From NCBI GenBank assembly GCA_007125075.1, contig SLDX01000090.1, positions 1-44,308 on the forward strand: 44,308 nucleotides of DNA, given 5' to 3'. Made by a program: the position numbers and the translations under genes. The number at the start of each line of letters is the position of its first letter. Position 1 is the first letter of the stretch. The notes beneath the pieces were generated by a model. That model was given only the letters and a program-made list of their open reading frames with translations. It was not told where the DNA came from and searched no databases. Shown here one piece after another: positions 17,082-24,547 of this stretch. The stretch is from Desulfonatronospira sp. Its GTDB lineage: Bacteria; Desulfobacterota; Desulfovibrionia; Desulfovibrionales; Desulfonatronovibrionaceae.

Positions 17082-18131
17082 ATGATTAATCGCAGGACAT
17101 TCATCAAAAGCATGGGCACGGCAGGCGGGGCAATGCTTTTCGCCGCCTGCTCCGATGCAGAGGTCCACCGGCCTGCAGGCTGGGTTCCGGCCTATGCACA
17201 GCTGGAAGAAAAAGGTGAGCTGGCCGCTCGAGCGGATACGGCCTATGCAAAGCTTGAACAATGCGATCTGTGTCCACACCGGTGCAAAGTAAACCGGATC
17301 AAAGGCGAGCAAGGCTTCTGCAATGCACCGGCCAGGGCGGTGGTCTACAGCCACTCTCCTCATTTCGGTGAAGAGCTGCCTCTGGTTGGGGAGCGGGGTT
17401 CAGGGACCATCTTTTTTTCCAACTGCAATCTGCGCTGCGTTTTCTGCCAGAACTGGCCCATAGCTCATCTGGGCAGAGGCCTGGAAGTCGATGATGAGCT
17501 TCTGGCGGAAATGATGCTCGATCTGCAGCGAAGGGGCTGTCACAACATCAATCTGGTCACCCCCACTCATGTCATGCCCAATATTGTAAGTGCGGCCAGG
17601 ATAGCTTTGAAGAAGGGCCTGCATCTGCCTCTGTGCTACAATACCGGAGGTTATGAAACCGTGGAGAATATCAGGCTGCTGGATGGAATAGTGGATATCT
17701 ATCTTCCGGACCTTAAGTTTATGGACGGCAGCCAGTCGGCCAGATACGCCATTGAAGGTCAAGACAACTATCCGGAAATGTCCATGCAGTCCATTCTGGA
17801 GATGAACAGCCAGGTGGGCGTGCTCGAAACTGATCAGCGGGGAATCGCCATGCGTGGAGTTATCCTGCGCCACCTGGTCATGCCCAACCGGGTGGCCGGG
17901 ACCAGAGAATTCGTCAGCTGGGTGGCTGAAAATCTGCCCAGGGATACTTACTTGAACATCATGTCCCAGTACAGGGTGGAGCACATGGCCTTCGAATACG
18001 AGGAGATCTCCAGGGCGATAACTTCAAGTGAGTTCACGGAAGCCATAGAATGGGCCAAAGAAGCCGGACTGACCAACCTGGATCAGAGATCCATGTCCCA
18101 GTACCGAATTCATCGGCGCTTTTCTTCTTAA
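17082..18131 (+). CDS. PflX-like radical SAM protein with Tat signal and lipobox-like site
   Basis: The 349-residue protein matches the uncharacterised PflX radical SAM family (COG1313). It has an N-terminal Cys cluster (CDLCPHRC and a later GFC, about 61-84), the SAM-binding CNLRCVFC motif near 113-120, then GCHNINLVTPTHVMP and NTGGYE. Unusually the first 25 residues form an export signal: RRTFIK at 4-9, a hydrophobic stretch, and FAAC ending at Cys22, resembling a Tat lipoprotein signal. Radical SAM enzymes normally act in the cytoplasm, where reductant and SAM are available. The target is unknown. It converges on a second Tat-signal radical SAM gene, which suggests a related pathway. The ATG start has an AAAGG stretch 6-10 bp upstream. 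Confidence 0.85.
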   Translation: MINRRTFIKSMGTAGGAMLFAACSDAEVHRPAGWVPAYAQLEEKGELAARADTAYAKLEQCDLCPHRCKVNRIKGEQGFCNAPARAVVYSHSPHFGEELPLVGERGSGTIFFSNCNLRCVFCQNWPIAHLGRGLEVDDELLAEMMLDLQRRGCHNINLVTPTHVMPNIVSAARIALKKGLHLPLCYNTGGYETVENIRLLDGIVDIYLPDLKFMDGSQSARYAIEGQDNYPEMSMQSILEMNSQVGVLETDQRGIAMRGVILRHLVMPNRVAGTREFVSWVAENLPRDTYLNIMSQYRVEHMAFEYEEISRAITSSEFTEAIEWAKEAGLTNLDQRSMSQYRIHRRFSS

Positions 18132-18173
18132 TGGCTGCAGAGAGATCAAAACTGCAGAGGCTGTAATCGAGCT

Positions 18174-18217
18174 GTTCAGGTCAATGTTCAGATTCTGGTC
18201 CTGCCGGCAGCCTGAAC
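18174..18217. repeat. Inverted repeat between convergent radical SAM genes
   Basis: GTTCAGG (18174-18180) pairs with CCTGAAC (18211-18217), and the 10-bp palindrome CTGCCGGCAG (18201-18210) lies inside. It occupies the gap between the two convergent genes, where a bidirectional terminator would be expected. There is no T-run on either side, so termination is only a possibility. Confidence 0.35.
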
Positions 18218-18243
18218 GGGGAATATTGAATCGCGTGCCTGAT

Positions 18244-19419
18244 TCATTGCCACAACCCGGGAATTTCCCTGGCGCAGTATCCACACCTGTTTTTGTTCAT
18301 GTGCATCCGGTCTATGATAAAGCCCACCCTGTGGATGATTATTTTCCCGCAATCAGGACAGAAGGTGTTTTCTCCTTCGTGTCCGGTTACTCTGGCCACA
18401 TAGACGAAGTTAAGCCCGGCGCCGAGCGCTGCTTCCCTGGCCCGGTCAAGGGTGGATACAGGAGTTCTGGGCAGTCCCGAAAGCCGGTACAGGGGATAAA
18501 AGCGGGCCAGGTGCAAAGGCACATCAGGACCCAGTTCGCCAGCTATCCATGAGCACATTTCTTTGATCATGCCCATATCGTCGTTTAGAGTAGGAATGAC
18601 CATATTGGTTATCTCCAGATGAACCCCCTTTTTCCTGAACATCCTCAGGGTATCCAGCACTGGATCGAGTTCTCCGCCCACTACCTGTCTGTAGAAATCC
18701 TGATCAAAGCTTTTGAAGTCCACGTTGGCTGCATGTACGTGTGCGCATAGTTCGCTCAAGGGTTCAGGCCGGATGTATCCGGCGGTATGCACCAGGTTGA
18801 GCAGGCCGGCCTTTAAGCCCAGCCGGGCTGTCTCCAGCATGTATTCATAGAAGACGACCGGTTCTCCGAAAGCAAAGCTCAAGGACTTAAGTTTTGCGGC
18901 CCGGGCGTGTTCAACCACTGCTTCAGGAGGCATGTGGTAAGCATGCAGATCTTCAGGATCAACCAGGGCCATGTCCCAGACTTCACAGAATTTGCAGTGC
19001 AGGTTGCACCCGGCCGTGGATACTGACAGGGCTCTGGTGCCGGGAAGGACGTGGAAAAAGGGTTTGCGCTCAACCGGGTCTTCCTGAATAAGCGCCGGAT
19101 TGGCGTAGGCCAGGGTGTAGCCTTTGCCGCGCCTGTTTTCCCTGACCCGGCAAAAAGATCTCTGATCCTTTTCCAGACGGCATTGTCTGGGGCACAAGGT
19201 GCATTTTACCGCTGAATGGGCAAGAGTCTCAAACCAGGAACCTTCCCTGGGATCCGTGAACCCTTTCACCGCCGGTTGAGCTGTTCCGGATGAAGGGAGG
19301 TATGCGGCTTCTGGTTTGCCTGGGGGCAAAACAGCGCAAAGCGAGCATGTTCCGGCAGCGCCCAGCTTTAAAAACCGTTTTCTGCTCATTTTATGAATTT
19401 TATTTATCTTCTCAGGCAT
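18244..19419 (-). CDS. AmrS-like radical SAM protein with twin-arginine-like export signal
   Basis: From ATG 19419 the product has 391 residues and resembles AmmeMemoRadiSam-type radical SAM enzymes (COG1180). It has an N-terminal CTLCPRQC cluster near 73-80, the core AGCNLHCKFCEVW near 140-152, and a C-terminal metal-binding-like set (FCPDCG, then CGYCAR) near 355-385. Its start carries a Tat-like signal, SRKRFLK at 12-18, where RK stands in for RR, then a hydrophobic segment with CSLCAV. The ATG lies inside the last codons of the upstream membrane gene (8-bp overlap), with AGGAGG four bases before it, so translation is coupled. No MEMO1 or AMMECR1 partner is nearby. The substrate is unknown. 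Confidence 0.83.
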   Translation of the reverse strand: MPEKINKIHKMSRKRFLKLGAAGTCSLCAVLPPGKPEAAYLPSSGTAQPAVKGFTDPREGSWFETLAHSAVKCTLCPRQCRLEKDQRSFCRVRENRRGKGYTLAYANPALIQEDPVERKPFFHVLPGTRALSVSTAGCNLHCKFCEVWDMALVDPEDLHAYHMPPEAVVEHARAAKLKSLSFAFGEPVVFYEYMLETARLGLKAGLLNLVHTAGYIRPEPLSELCAHVHAANVDFKSFDQDFYRQVVGGELDPVLDTLRMFRKKGVHLEITNMVIPTLNDDMGMIKEMCSWIAGELGPDVPLHLARFYPLYRLSGLPRTPVSTLDRAREAALGAGLNFVYVARVTGHEGENTFCPDCGKIIIHRVGFIIDRMHMNKNRCGYCAREIPGLWQ

Positions 19420-21844
19420 ACGACCTCCTGGAGACCAAAAGAATAAAAAAGGCTGTGACATTTGCCGCAGCAGCCAGCAGACAGCAGGCAATTATGCCCA
19501 GTATCGGGACCACCAGTACACTGGCCAGGGCCGCTCCCAGACAGGCCCCCAGAAGCTCTGCTCCATATACTCTGCCTGCGGATTTTTCTGCACGCCTGCT
19601 CACAGCCATGAAACAGGCGGCGGCCAACGGGTAATTTATGCCGTTTATCAGCCCGGCTGTAAAGGTAAGTATTGAAAATAATCCAAAAATTAATACCGGA
19701 GACTGAAGTGACGCTGTCAAGGGAAGGACAAGCCCGATCACTGCGGTCAGCGCGGCCATGAGCACCTGGAACAGGGCCAGGGTGTTAAGACTGGATTTGT
19801 TCGGAATAAAACGATGCGTGCAGTAAGCTCCCAGAGCCAGTCCAAGCATGAATAAGGCGACAATCAGTCCTACGGTTTCATAAATAAAGCCGTATATATT
19901 CTGGAAGGAAAAAAGCAGAGCTATTTGAAGGATCATTGTTGACATACCGGTGCTGAAGGCGGTTCCTGTAATTCCAAAGGAAGTGTCCATGAGAGATCCG
20001 CGGTTTCCAAGCAGCCTGAGCCCTGCCGCGGCAATAACGGGTGCAGCCATAAAGGGGAGGATCCACCAGGCGCGGATATGCAAAAGGGATTTGAGCAGGT
20101 CCCTCTCTCCGGTACGAGTCAGATGGTCCCAGTACATCAAGGTGTAATAATAGACTATGGGCTTAAAATCTGAATTTATGAACATGCTTTTTTCAACTGG
20201 ATTTAGCTTTGTTTCGGACATGAGCTGTTCGGAAAGTGGAACCGGGGTAATCGGAGGAGAAGGCGGTCCATGAATATGGGCAAGAGAATCTCGTCCATGC
20301 CGGCGAACGATCCAGTTGATGCGCAGAAGCCTGGTTTCCTCCAGCAGAATCTGAAAGTGAACAGGTGAAAAGCCCTGGGCGTGGACACCACGCTCATTAT
20401 AGCGTTCCCGCAGGATAAAAGGGTCTACAGAAACCTGGTCCTGATCGTCTGAGGCAAAATAAAACATGAACCTGTCTCCAGCTACAAGCACCAGGGAAAA
20501 TACATCGTTTAAAGTATGATAGACCGCGGCATTGCGGTTGGATATGGCCGTGCCCCGCAGATCAGGGGTAGAAGATGTTCCGGTGACCAAAACACCACCC
20601 CGATCCAGCAGTTTCCGGGTCTCCATGAAGAATTCACGGGTATAGAATCTGTTCAGGGCGGAAGTGGTGGGATCAGGCGTATCCACGATGATCAGATCAT
20701 AGGTTTGATCCGCCTGCTTTACGAACAGTCTGGCATCCGTATGTATCAGATTAACCCGGGGATCCTCAAGCACTTCCAGGGTTTCCGGGAAGACATACGG
20801 GGCGGCAGTCTGTATCAGTTTTTCATCTACCTCTATGTAATCGATTGACTGTACGGGGTGTCTGGCAATTTCCGCGAGAGTGCCTCTCAGCCCGCCGCCG
20901 ATGAGCAGGATCTTTTCAGGATTTTTGTGCTGAACCATGGCCAGATGGGCAAAGCTTACAGCCTCCTGCCCTTCCAGGCCAGGGACCAGAGTTTCCGGCC
21001 CGGCCGTACTGAAAACCAGATGTCCGCTTTGAAAGAAGCTGTACTGATCCTCAAGCTTGAGCACCGCGATGCTGCCGTGCTTGGACTGGCGGGTCTCCAC
21101 CAGTTCATGGTCAGGTGCGGTAAACGACCATTTAAGGCTGTGGGCAAACCCGTCCACTTTGTCCAGGAAATAAAACAGCGGGGCTCCAAGCAAAAAGATA
21201 AACAATATAAACAGGGGTATAAATGAAACTCTTGATCTTACGACCTGTCCCGGCAGGATCAGAAAAACCGCGGCAAGCATTACTCCTGCCGCAAGGACAG
21301 CGGATTGAAAGGGATTGAGCAGATGGACGAGAACAAAGGTGAACAGGATTCCTCCAACCATGTTTCCCGCGGCTTCGCTCATATAGGTCTTCCCTGCTCC
21401 GGTGGTGTCCGCAAGATTCTCCCTTTCCCGCCAGATTCTGGAAAGCAGGACGAATTGAGACCCAAGCAAAAGGCAGACCGGACCCATGAGCATAAAGCAG
21501 GATAAAAACATCTCCGGGAGAGTGAGCCAGGCACCTGGAAGCACGTCGAAAAAACCGCGAAGCGACCTGATGATCAAAATAGTTGCAGGCAGCAAGAAAA
21601 GCACTCCCAGAACGCTGATCTTCAGCCAGTAAACCGCCTGACCCATCCGGTCGACAAGATGGATGCCGATCCTGCTTCCCAGTCCGGTCCAGGCCAGCCA
21701 GGCCGAAAGGATGATGCCTATGGCCAGTTCATTGCCGTGGAAGACCATCAGAAGTTCGCGAAGCAGCAGTACCTGGCCGATCTGGGATACGACCCCAAGC
21801 ATGAGCACAGGATAGATATGAGCGGGAATTTTGCGGAATTTCAT
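19412..21844 (-). CDS. Membrane protein with spermidine-synthase-like domain
   Basis: The 810-residue protein has about seven transmembrane helices at 10-225, a soluble Rossmann domain at about 230-470, a linker, and about seven more helices at 600-810. The central domain resembles spermidine synthase SpeE: LLIGGGLRG for the SAM-type nucleotide, an acidic EVDEK, then VDTPDPTT with the likely catalytic Asp and a NRFYTREFF block. Such 'fused MFS/spermidine synthase' proteins are common in bacteria but mostly uncharacterised. The downstream radical SAM gene overlaps its end by 8 bp, implying joint function. Aminopropyl transfer is known for the family domain; whether this protein makes polyamines or modifies another substrate is open. 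Confidence 0.8.
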   Translation of the reverse strand: MKFRKIPAHIYPVLMLGVVSQIGQVLLLRELLMVFHGNELAIGIILSAWLAWTGLGSRIGIHLVDRMGQAVYWLKISVLGVLFLLPATILIIRSLRGFFDVLPGAWLTLPEMFLSCFMLMGPVCLLLGSQFVLLSRIWRERENLADTTGAGKTYMSEAAGNMVGGILFTFVLVHLLNPFQSAVLAAGVMLAAVFLILPGQVVRSRVSFIPLFILFIFLLGAPLFYFLDKVDGFAHSLKWSFTAPDHELVETRQSKHGSIAVLKLEDQYSFFQSGHLVFSTAGPETLVPGLEGQEAVSFAHLAMVQHKNPEKILLIGGGLRGTLAEIARHPVQSIDYIEVDEKLIQTAAPYVFPETLEVLEDPRVNLIHTDARLFVKQADQTYDLIIVDTPDPTTSALNRFYTREFFMETRKLLDRGGVLVTGTSSTPDLRGTAISNRNAAVYHTLNDVFSLVLVAGDRFMFYFASDDQDQVSVDPFILRERYNERGVHAQGFSPVHFQILLEETRLLRINWIVRRHGRDSLAHIHGPPSPPITPVPLSEQLMSETKLNPVEKSMFINSDFKPIVYYYTLMYWDHLTRTGERDLLKSLLHIRAWWILPFMAAPVIAAAGLRLLGNRGSLMDTSFGITGTAFSTGMSTMILQIALLFSFQNIYGFIYETVGLIVALFMLGLALGAYCTHRFIPNKSSLNTLALFQVLMAALTAVIGLVLPLTASLQSPVLIFGLFSILTFTAGLINGINYPLAAACFMAVSRRAEKSAGRVYGAELLGACLGAALASVLVVPILGIIACCLLAAAANVTAFFILLVSRRSYA

Positions 21845-21983
21845 GCCGGTCCTGATTCATTTAATGGTTCAGGCAGCAGAATATTAATGCGAATAATTGT
21901 TGTTGAGCCTGCCGGATCAAACATGCTCAACAATAGGCCAACTCTTTCCCGGGATCAAGAAAGAGCTTGAATATGGACAGGAA

Positions 21984-22000
21984 TCATGTTTGACATGAAA
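21984..22000. repeat. Palindromic intergenic motif, copy 2
   Basis: This is the second copy of TCATGT-N3-ACATGA followed by AA, identical to bases 1-17. It lies between the start of the spermidine-synthase-like gene (21844, minus) and the end of the sulfur operon (22039, minus), 140 bp upstream of the former, a position suited to an operator. Confidence 0.4.
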
Positions 22001-22038
22001 AAAGGGTTAAAAAACTTTTTATCTGTGCAGGGAAATAG

Positions 22039-22290
22039 TCACCCCTTCCTGATGAAAAAACTGACCAGACCTTTGTGTTTGGTTGTCATGCCCAGGAATT
22101 CATTTCCATTGCGCCTGCCCAGTCCAGGGATGTATGTCCTGGATCCAGGATCAGAGGCTATGATCTGCAGGATCTGGCCGGGCTTGATTTTTTCCAGAGC
22201 TTTTTTTGTTTTAAGCAGGGCTATGGGACAGCTGAATCTCTTCAGGTTCAAAACTTTGTCCGCTTTGATCTTTAAACTATCCACGATCAA
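22039..22290 (-). CDS. tusA: TusA/SirA-family sulfur-carrier-like protein
   Basis: The 83-residue protein has the TusA fold pattern: a beta strand, then the sulfur-binding Cys in FSCPIALLKTKKAL near residues 19-32, then the GQILQIIASDPGS strand and a C-terminal beta strand. TusA proteins carry a persulfide on this Cys and pass sulfur between cytoplasmic partners. The usual C-P-x-P motif is here C-P-I-A, so the second Pro is lost, as in some TusA-like paralogues. It is the last gene of the sulfur operon and overlaps torD by 14 bp. The stop is TGA, but the chain already has the normal length. Its partner here is unknown. Confidence 0.82.
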   Translation of the reverse strand: MIVDSLKIKADKVLNLKRFSCPIALLKTKKALEKIKPGQILQIIASDPGSRTYIPGLGRRNGNEFLGMTTKHKGLVSFFIRKG

Positions 22291-23005
22291 ATCCCATATG
22301 CTTTTGTTGTTCCTGACCGGTTAATTCCTCCGGCCGGTCATTGTTTTTGCCGCCCAGAAAATACAGCAGGTCCTTCATTGCCCCGGCTGAAAAAAAGAAG
22401 AATCTGCCCGGACCGCTGTCTGGAATTTTCCTCTGAAAGCGAATCACCCACGGAAGCATGAAATTACCGGAAAAATCAACGATTTCCAGGGTTAAACCGT
22501 TGTCTTGCTCCTGCATTTCCAGGCTCAAAAGAAGGTATAGATATTCAAGCTCAATACAGAGGTGGTCCGCAGGTTCCCCGGGATTGTCCCTGGAAAGGCC
22601 GGCGTCTTGCAGCCTGTCCAGCATGTCCAGGACCGGGTGCTGCATCAGGTGATTTCCGTTGTCGAGATAGCATGAATGATACAGTGGAGCACTGACACCC
22701 GCATGGGTATTGATAAAGATGCGCACAAACTCACTTTCGAAATCCTGAAGAATTTTTTGGCTCTGTTCCAGAGAATTTTGTCTTTGAATAAAATTTACTA
22801 TTTCAGGAGAGTCTTTGAACACAATCTTCTGCAGGCAGGACCATACCTGCGGGGAAAGATTCCAGAGTTCAGTCCAGTTTTTACGCTCCTGTCCACTCCA
22901 GAAGATGTTGATCAGCAGCCGCAAAGCATCCAGTATGCGTCTTTTTTCAACTGAATCGAGTGAGTGAAGTCCGCGGTCAAGAACATTTTTATTGCTCATG
23001 GACAT
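22277..23005 (-). CDS. TorD/DmsD-family redox-enzyme maturation chaperone
   Basis: The 242-residue, largely helical protein matches the TorD family, including the PADHLCIELEYL segment near 138-149 that mirrors the family EP-x-DH-x-x-x-E-L signature. Such chaperones bind the Tat signal of a molybdopterin enzyme and hold it in the cytoplasm until its cofactor is inserted. The obvious client is the Tat-dependent Mo enzyme encoded at 26006-28192 in the same operon. The ATG at 23005 has GGAG 7 bp before it and overlaps the end of the second rhodanese gene by 17 bp once the internal TGA of that gene is read through. This overlap itself supports the read-through. Confidence 0.85.
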   Translation of the reverse strand: MSMSNKNVLDRGLHSLDSVEKRRILDALRLLINIFWSGQERKNWTELWNLSPQVWSCLQKIVFKDSPEIVNFIQRQNSLEQSQKILQDFESEFVRIFINTHAGVSAPLYHSCYLDNGNHLMQHPVLDMLDRLQDAGLSRDNPGEPADHLCIELEYLYLLLSLEMQEQDNGLTLEIVDFSGNFMLPWVIRFQRKIPDSGPGRFFFFSAGAMKDLLYFLGGKNNDRPEELTGQEQQKHMGFDRG

Positions 23006-23492
23006 GGATCTGCTCCGGGTGTTTTATTTTCCAGACTTCAAATCCTGCAGGGTAGCGGTATACGTTTTCATAACCCAGGCGTACGGCCGACCTGGCCGCC
23101 AGTCCGCTTAAGAATCAGCGGAAATCCCGGCAGAAAAATACCACCCTGCGATGCTTATCCGGTCCCAGGGCATCCAGCATGGCCTGCCTTTTTTCCGGAG
23201 AAAGACCGAATCTGTCGCTCAGATCAAAAGGCAGGCTCCTGGCTCCGGGCATGGTGGAGTGCGCAAATTCGTAAGCAAAACGGGTGTCAATGACGGCCAT
23301 ATCCGAACCTTTTGAATACCGTGCGTACAGGCCTTCTGTAGTTATCAAACTGTAGCCGTCCTGAACCGCCTGATTTTCAGCCTGCTCCCACCAGATCTTT
23401 TCATCTTCCCCGGCATGGACCGGCAACGTTGTAAACATAAGTAAGATCCAGGTCCTCAAAAAATTTGTGAACACCTTTTTAAATAAGCGCAT
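22989..23492 (-). CDS. Exported single-domain rhodanese, probable selenoprotein (TGA = Sec126)
   Basis: Read through one in-frame TGA (23115-23117), the gene encodes 167 residues. Residues 1-27 form a Sec signal peptide ending near VHAG. A rhodanese domain follows (about 40-160): MAVIDTRF, then the active-site strand VVFFC with C121, RDFR, the TGA as residue 126, and LSGLAARSAVRLGYENVY, where the helix and GY-x-NV block continue the fold perfectly. Stopping at the TGA would cut the domain in half. A 6-bp hairpin with loop AGGUC follows at SECIS distance. ATG 23492 was chosen over an adjacent TTG. Rhodaneses transfer sulfane sulfur; Sec near the catalytic Cys should raise reactivity. Sequencing error is unlikely because the upstream paralogue shows the same arrangement. 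Confidence 0.8.
23083..23099 (-). promoter_or_regulatory. Putative bacterial SECIS hairpin, single-domain rhodanese
   Basis: Downstream of the TGA at 23117-23115 the mRNA folds as GCGGCC / GGCCGU (six pairs, one G-U) around the 5-nt loop AGGUC. Counting the U of UGA as 1, the loop is at nt 25-29. A G in the second loop position fits the bacterial SECIS rule, and the loop resembles AGGUCU of E. coli fdhF. The other rhodanese gene has its loop at the same place. Confidence 0.7.
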
Positions 23493-23537
23493 CAAGCATA
23501 CCTCACAAAATTTCCGTAAATTTCTGTTTTACCGGCA

Positions 23538-23567
23538 GTCCCGGGATAATCAGGAGTCCCCCGGGAC
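23538..23567 (-). other. Strong intercistronic hairpin between the two rhodanese genes
   Basis: GTCCCGGG (23538-23545) and CCCGGGAC (23560-23567) form an 8-bp, nearly all-GC stem with a 14-nt loop in the 108-bp gap between the two rhodanese genes. No U-run follows on the transcribed strand, so an RNA processing or stabilising element is more likely than a full terminator. It may set different levels for upstream and downstream genes. Confidence 0.5.
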
Positions 23568-23600
23568 CGGCCGGAATTATGAGGTTAGAGGAGGATTTTC

Positions 23601-24515
23601 TTATTTGACTTCAAAGCTGCCGTCAGAGTTTATGGACAGATTGGCGTCCAGGTAATAGACCTCGAGATCAGGCCTCATGTCCTGAAAAGTGAAATAGGCC
23701 TCCCCGCTGCGGGCTCCTGTGGAGCAGTACAGAACTATGGGCTTTTCCGAAGTGTCGAATTCTTCCATGGCCGCCCGGATCTCGCTAACATTCATGCGTT
23801 TGGCTGTGGGCAAGTGGCCCTTCTCAAACTCATCCTGCTCGCGCACATCAATCAGCTGAACACTTTCCGGATTGGTGTTCACCACTTCCTTGAAGAACTG
23901 CTCATCTATGGATCCCGGGAACTGACCCTGTTTGATTTCCGAAGTTTCGCCCGGCTGTTCAGCCGGATCCGGAACAGTATCGGCTTCAGCGATATCCTCT
24001 ATGGTCCAGAGCTTGTAGCCGTCAGCGGCCCACTGCTCATCTCCCAAAGGGTAGACGGCCACGTTTTCATAGCCCATTTCTTCAGCCTTCCAGGCTGAAT
24101 CATGGCTCAGACGTCAGCCGGGGTTCATGCAGTAAAAGATCAAAAGGGTTGATTTGTCTTCAGGCAGAACTTCATGAGCTCTTTCCTCGAATTCGCTGTC
24201 CGGAAGGCTGACGGCTGTTGGGATGTGTCCGCGGTCATAGCGCGGGCGTTTGGGCCGGGCGTCAACGATCATCACGTCCTGCCTCGGCTCTTGAAGGACC
24301 AGATTCTCGCTGACTATGGACTTGACGAACCCGGTGGAGACAAAGGTGTGGAAAGGCTTGGGAACATCTGTCTCCACCTCAATCGTGGGTATTGCTTCTC
24401 CTGGTACATAGCCGGCTTCAGCCAGAGGAGCCTGCTTCAATGCGGCCTGGCCGAAAACAAGCGTTAAAGCCAGAAAAAGGCCGGCAAGAGTGTGTGTGCC
24501 AAATCTTTTAAACAT
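23601..24515 (-). CDS. Exported tandem rhodanese, probable selenoprotein (TGA = Sec134)
   Basis: With TGA 24114-24116 read as Sec the product has 304 residues. After a signal peptide (1-34, ending near AEA), rhodanese domain 1 spans about 60-165: VMIVDARPKRP, RGHIPTAVSLP, the active strand LLIFYC with C129, MNPG, the TGA as residue 134, then RLSHDSAWKAEEMGYENV. Domain 2 (about 205-304) has IDVREQDEFEKGH and a standard Cys loop, YCSTGARSG, with C264. So domain 1 uses Cys-x4-Sec and domain 2 plain Cys. AGGAGG lies 8 bp before the ATG. It follows the cytochrome b gene by 32 bp. The periplasmic location matches the Mo enzyme, which it may supply with or relieve of sulfane sulfur. Confidence 0.82.
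24081..24099 (-). promoter_or_regulatory. Putative bacterial SECIS hairpin, tandem rhodanese
   Basis: After the TGA at 24116-24114 the mRNA has a perfect 7-bp stem UUCAGCC / GGCUGAA around loop UGGAA, placed at nt 25-29 counting the U of UGA as 1. Outside it GCCAU and AUGGGC can add five pairs with one bulge. G in loop position 2 fits the bacterial SECIS pattern. Confidence 0.72.
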
Positions 24516-24547
24516 AAGCTCAACCTCCTAAAGTAAAGGGTTTTTTT

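Noticed and set aside
22039-22041. TGA at the end of tusA as another selenocysteine codon
   Set aside because: The protein already has the full TusA length and a normal ending. The following codons give no family-like sequence and no SECIS hairpin was seen.
23115-24116. Rhodanese genes as pseudogenes broken by stop codons
   Set aside because: Both stops are TGA, both at the same place of the active-site loop, both followed by hairpins at equal distance, and the frames continue as proper rhodanese sequence. Decay would not give this pattern.
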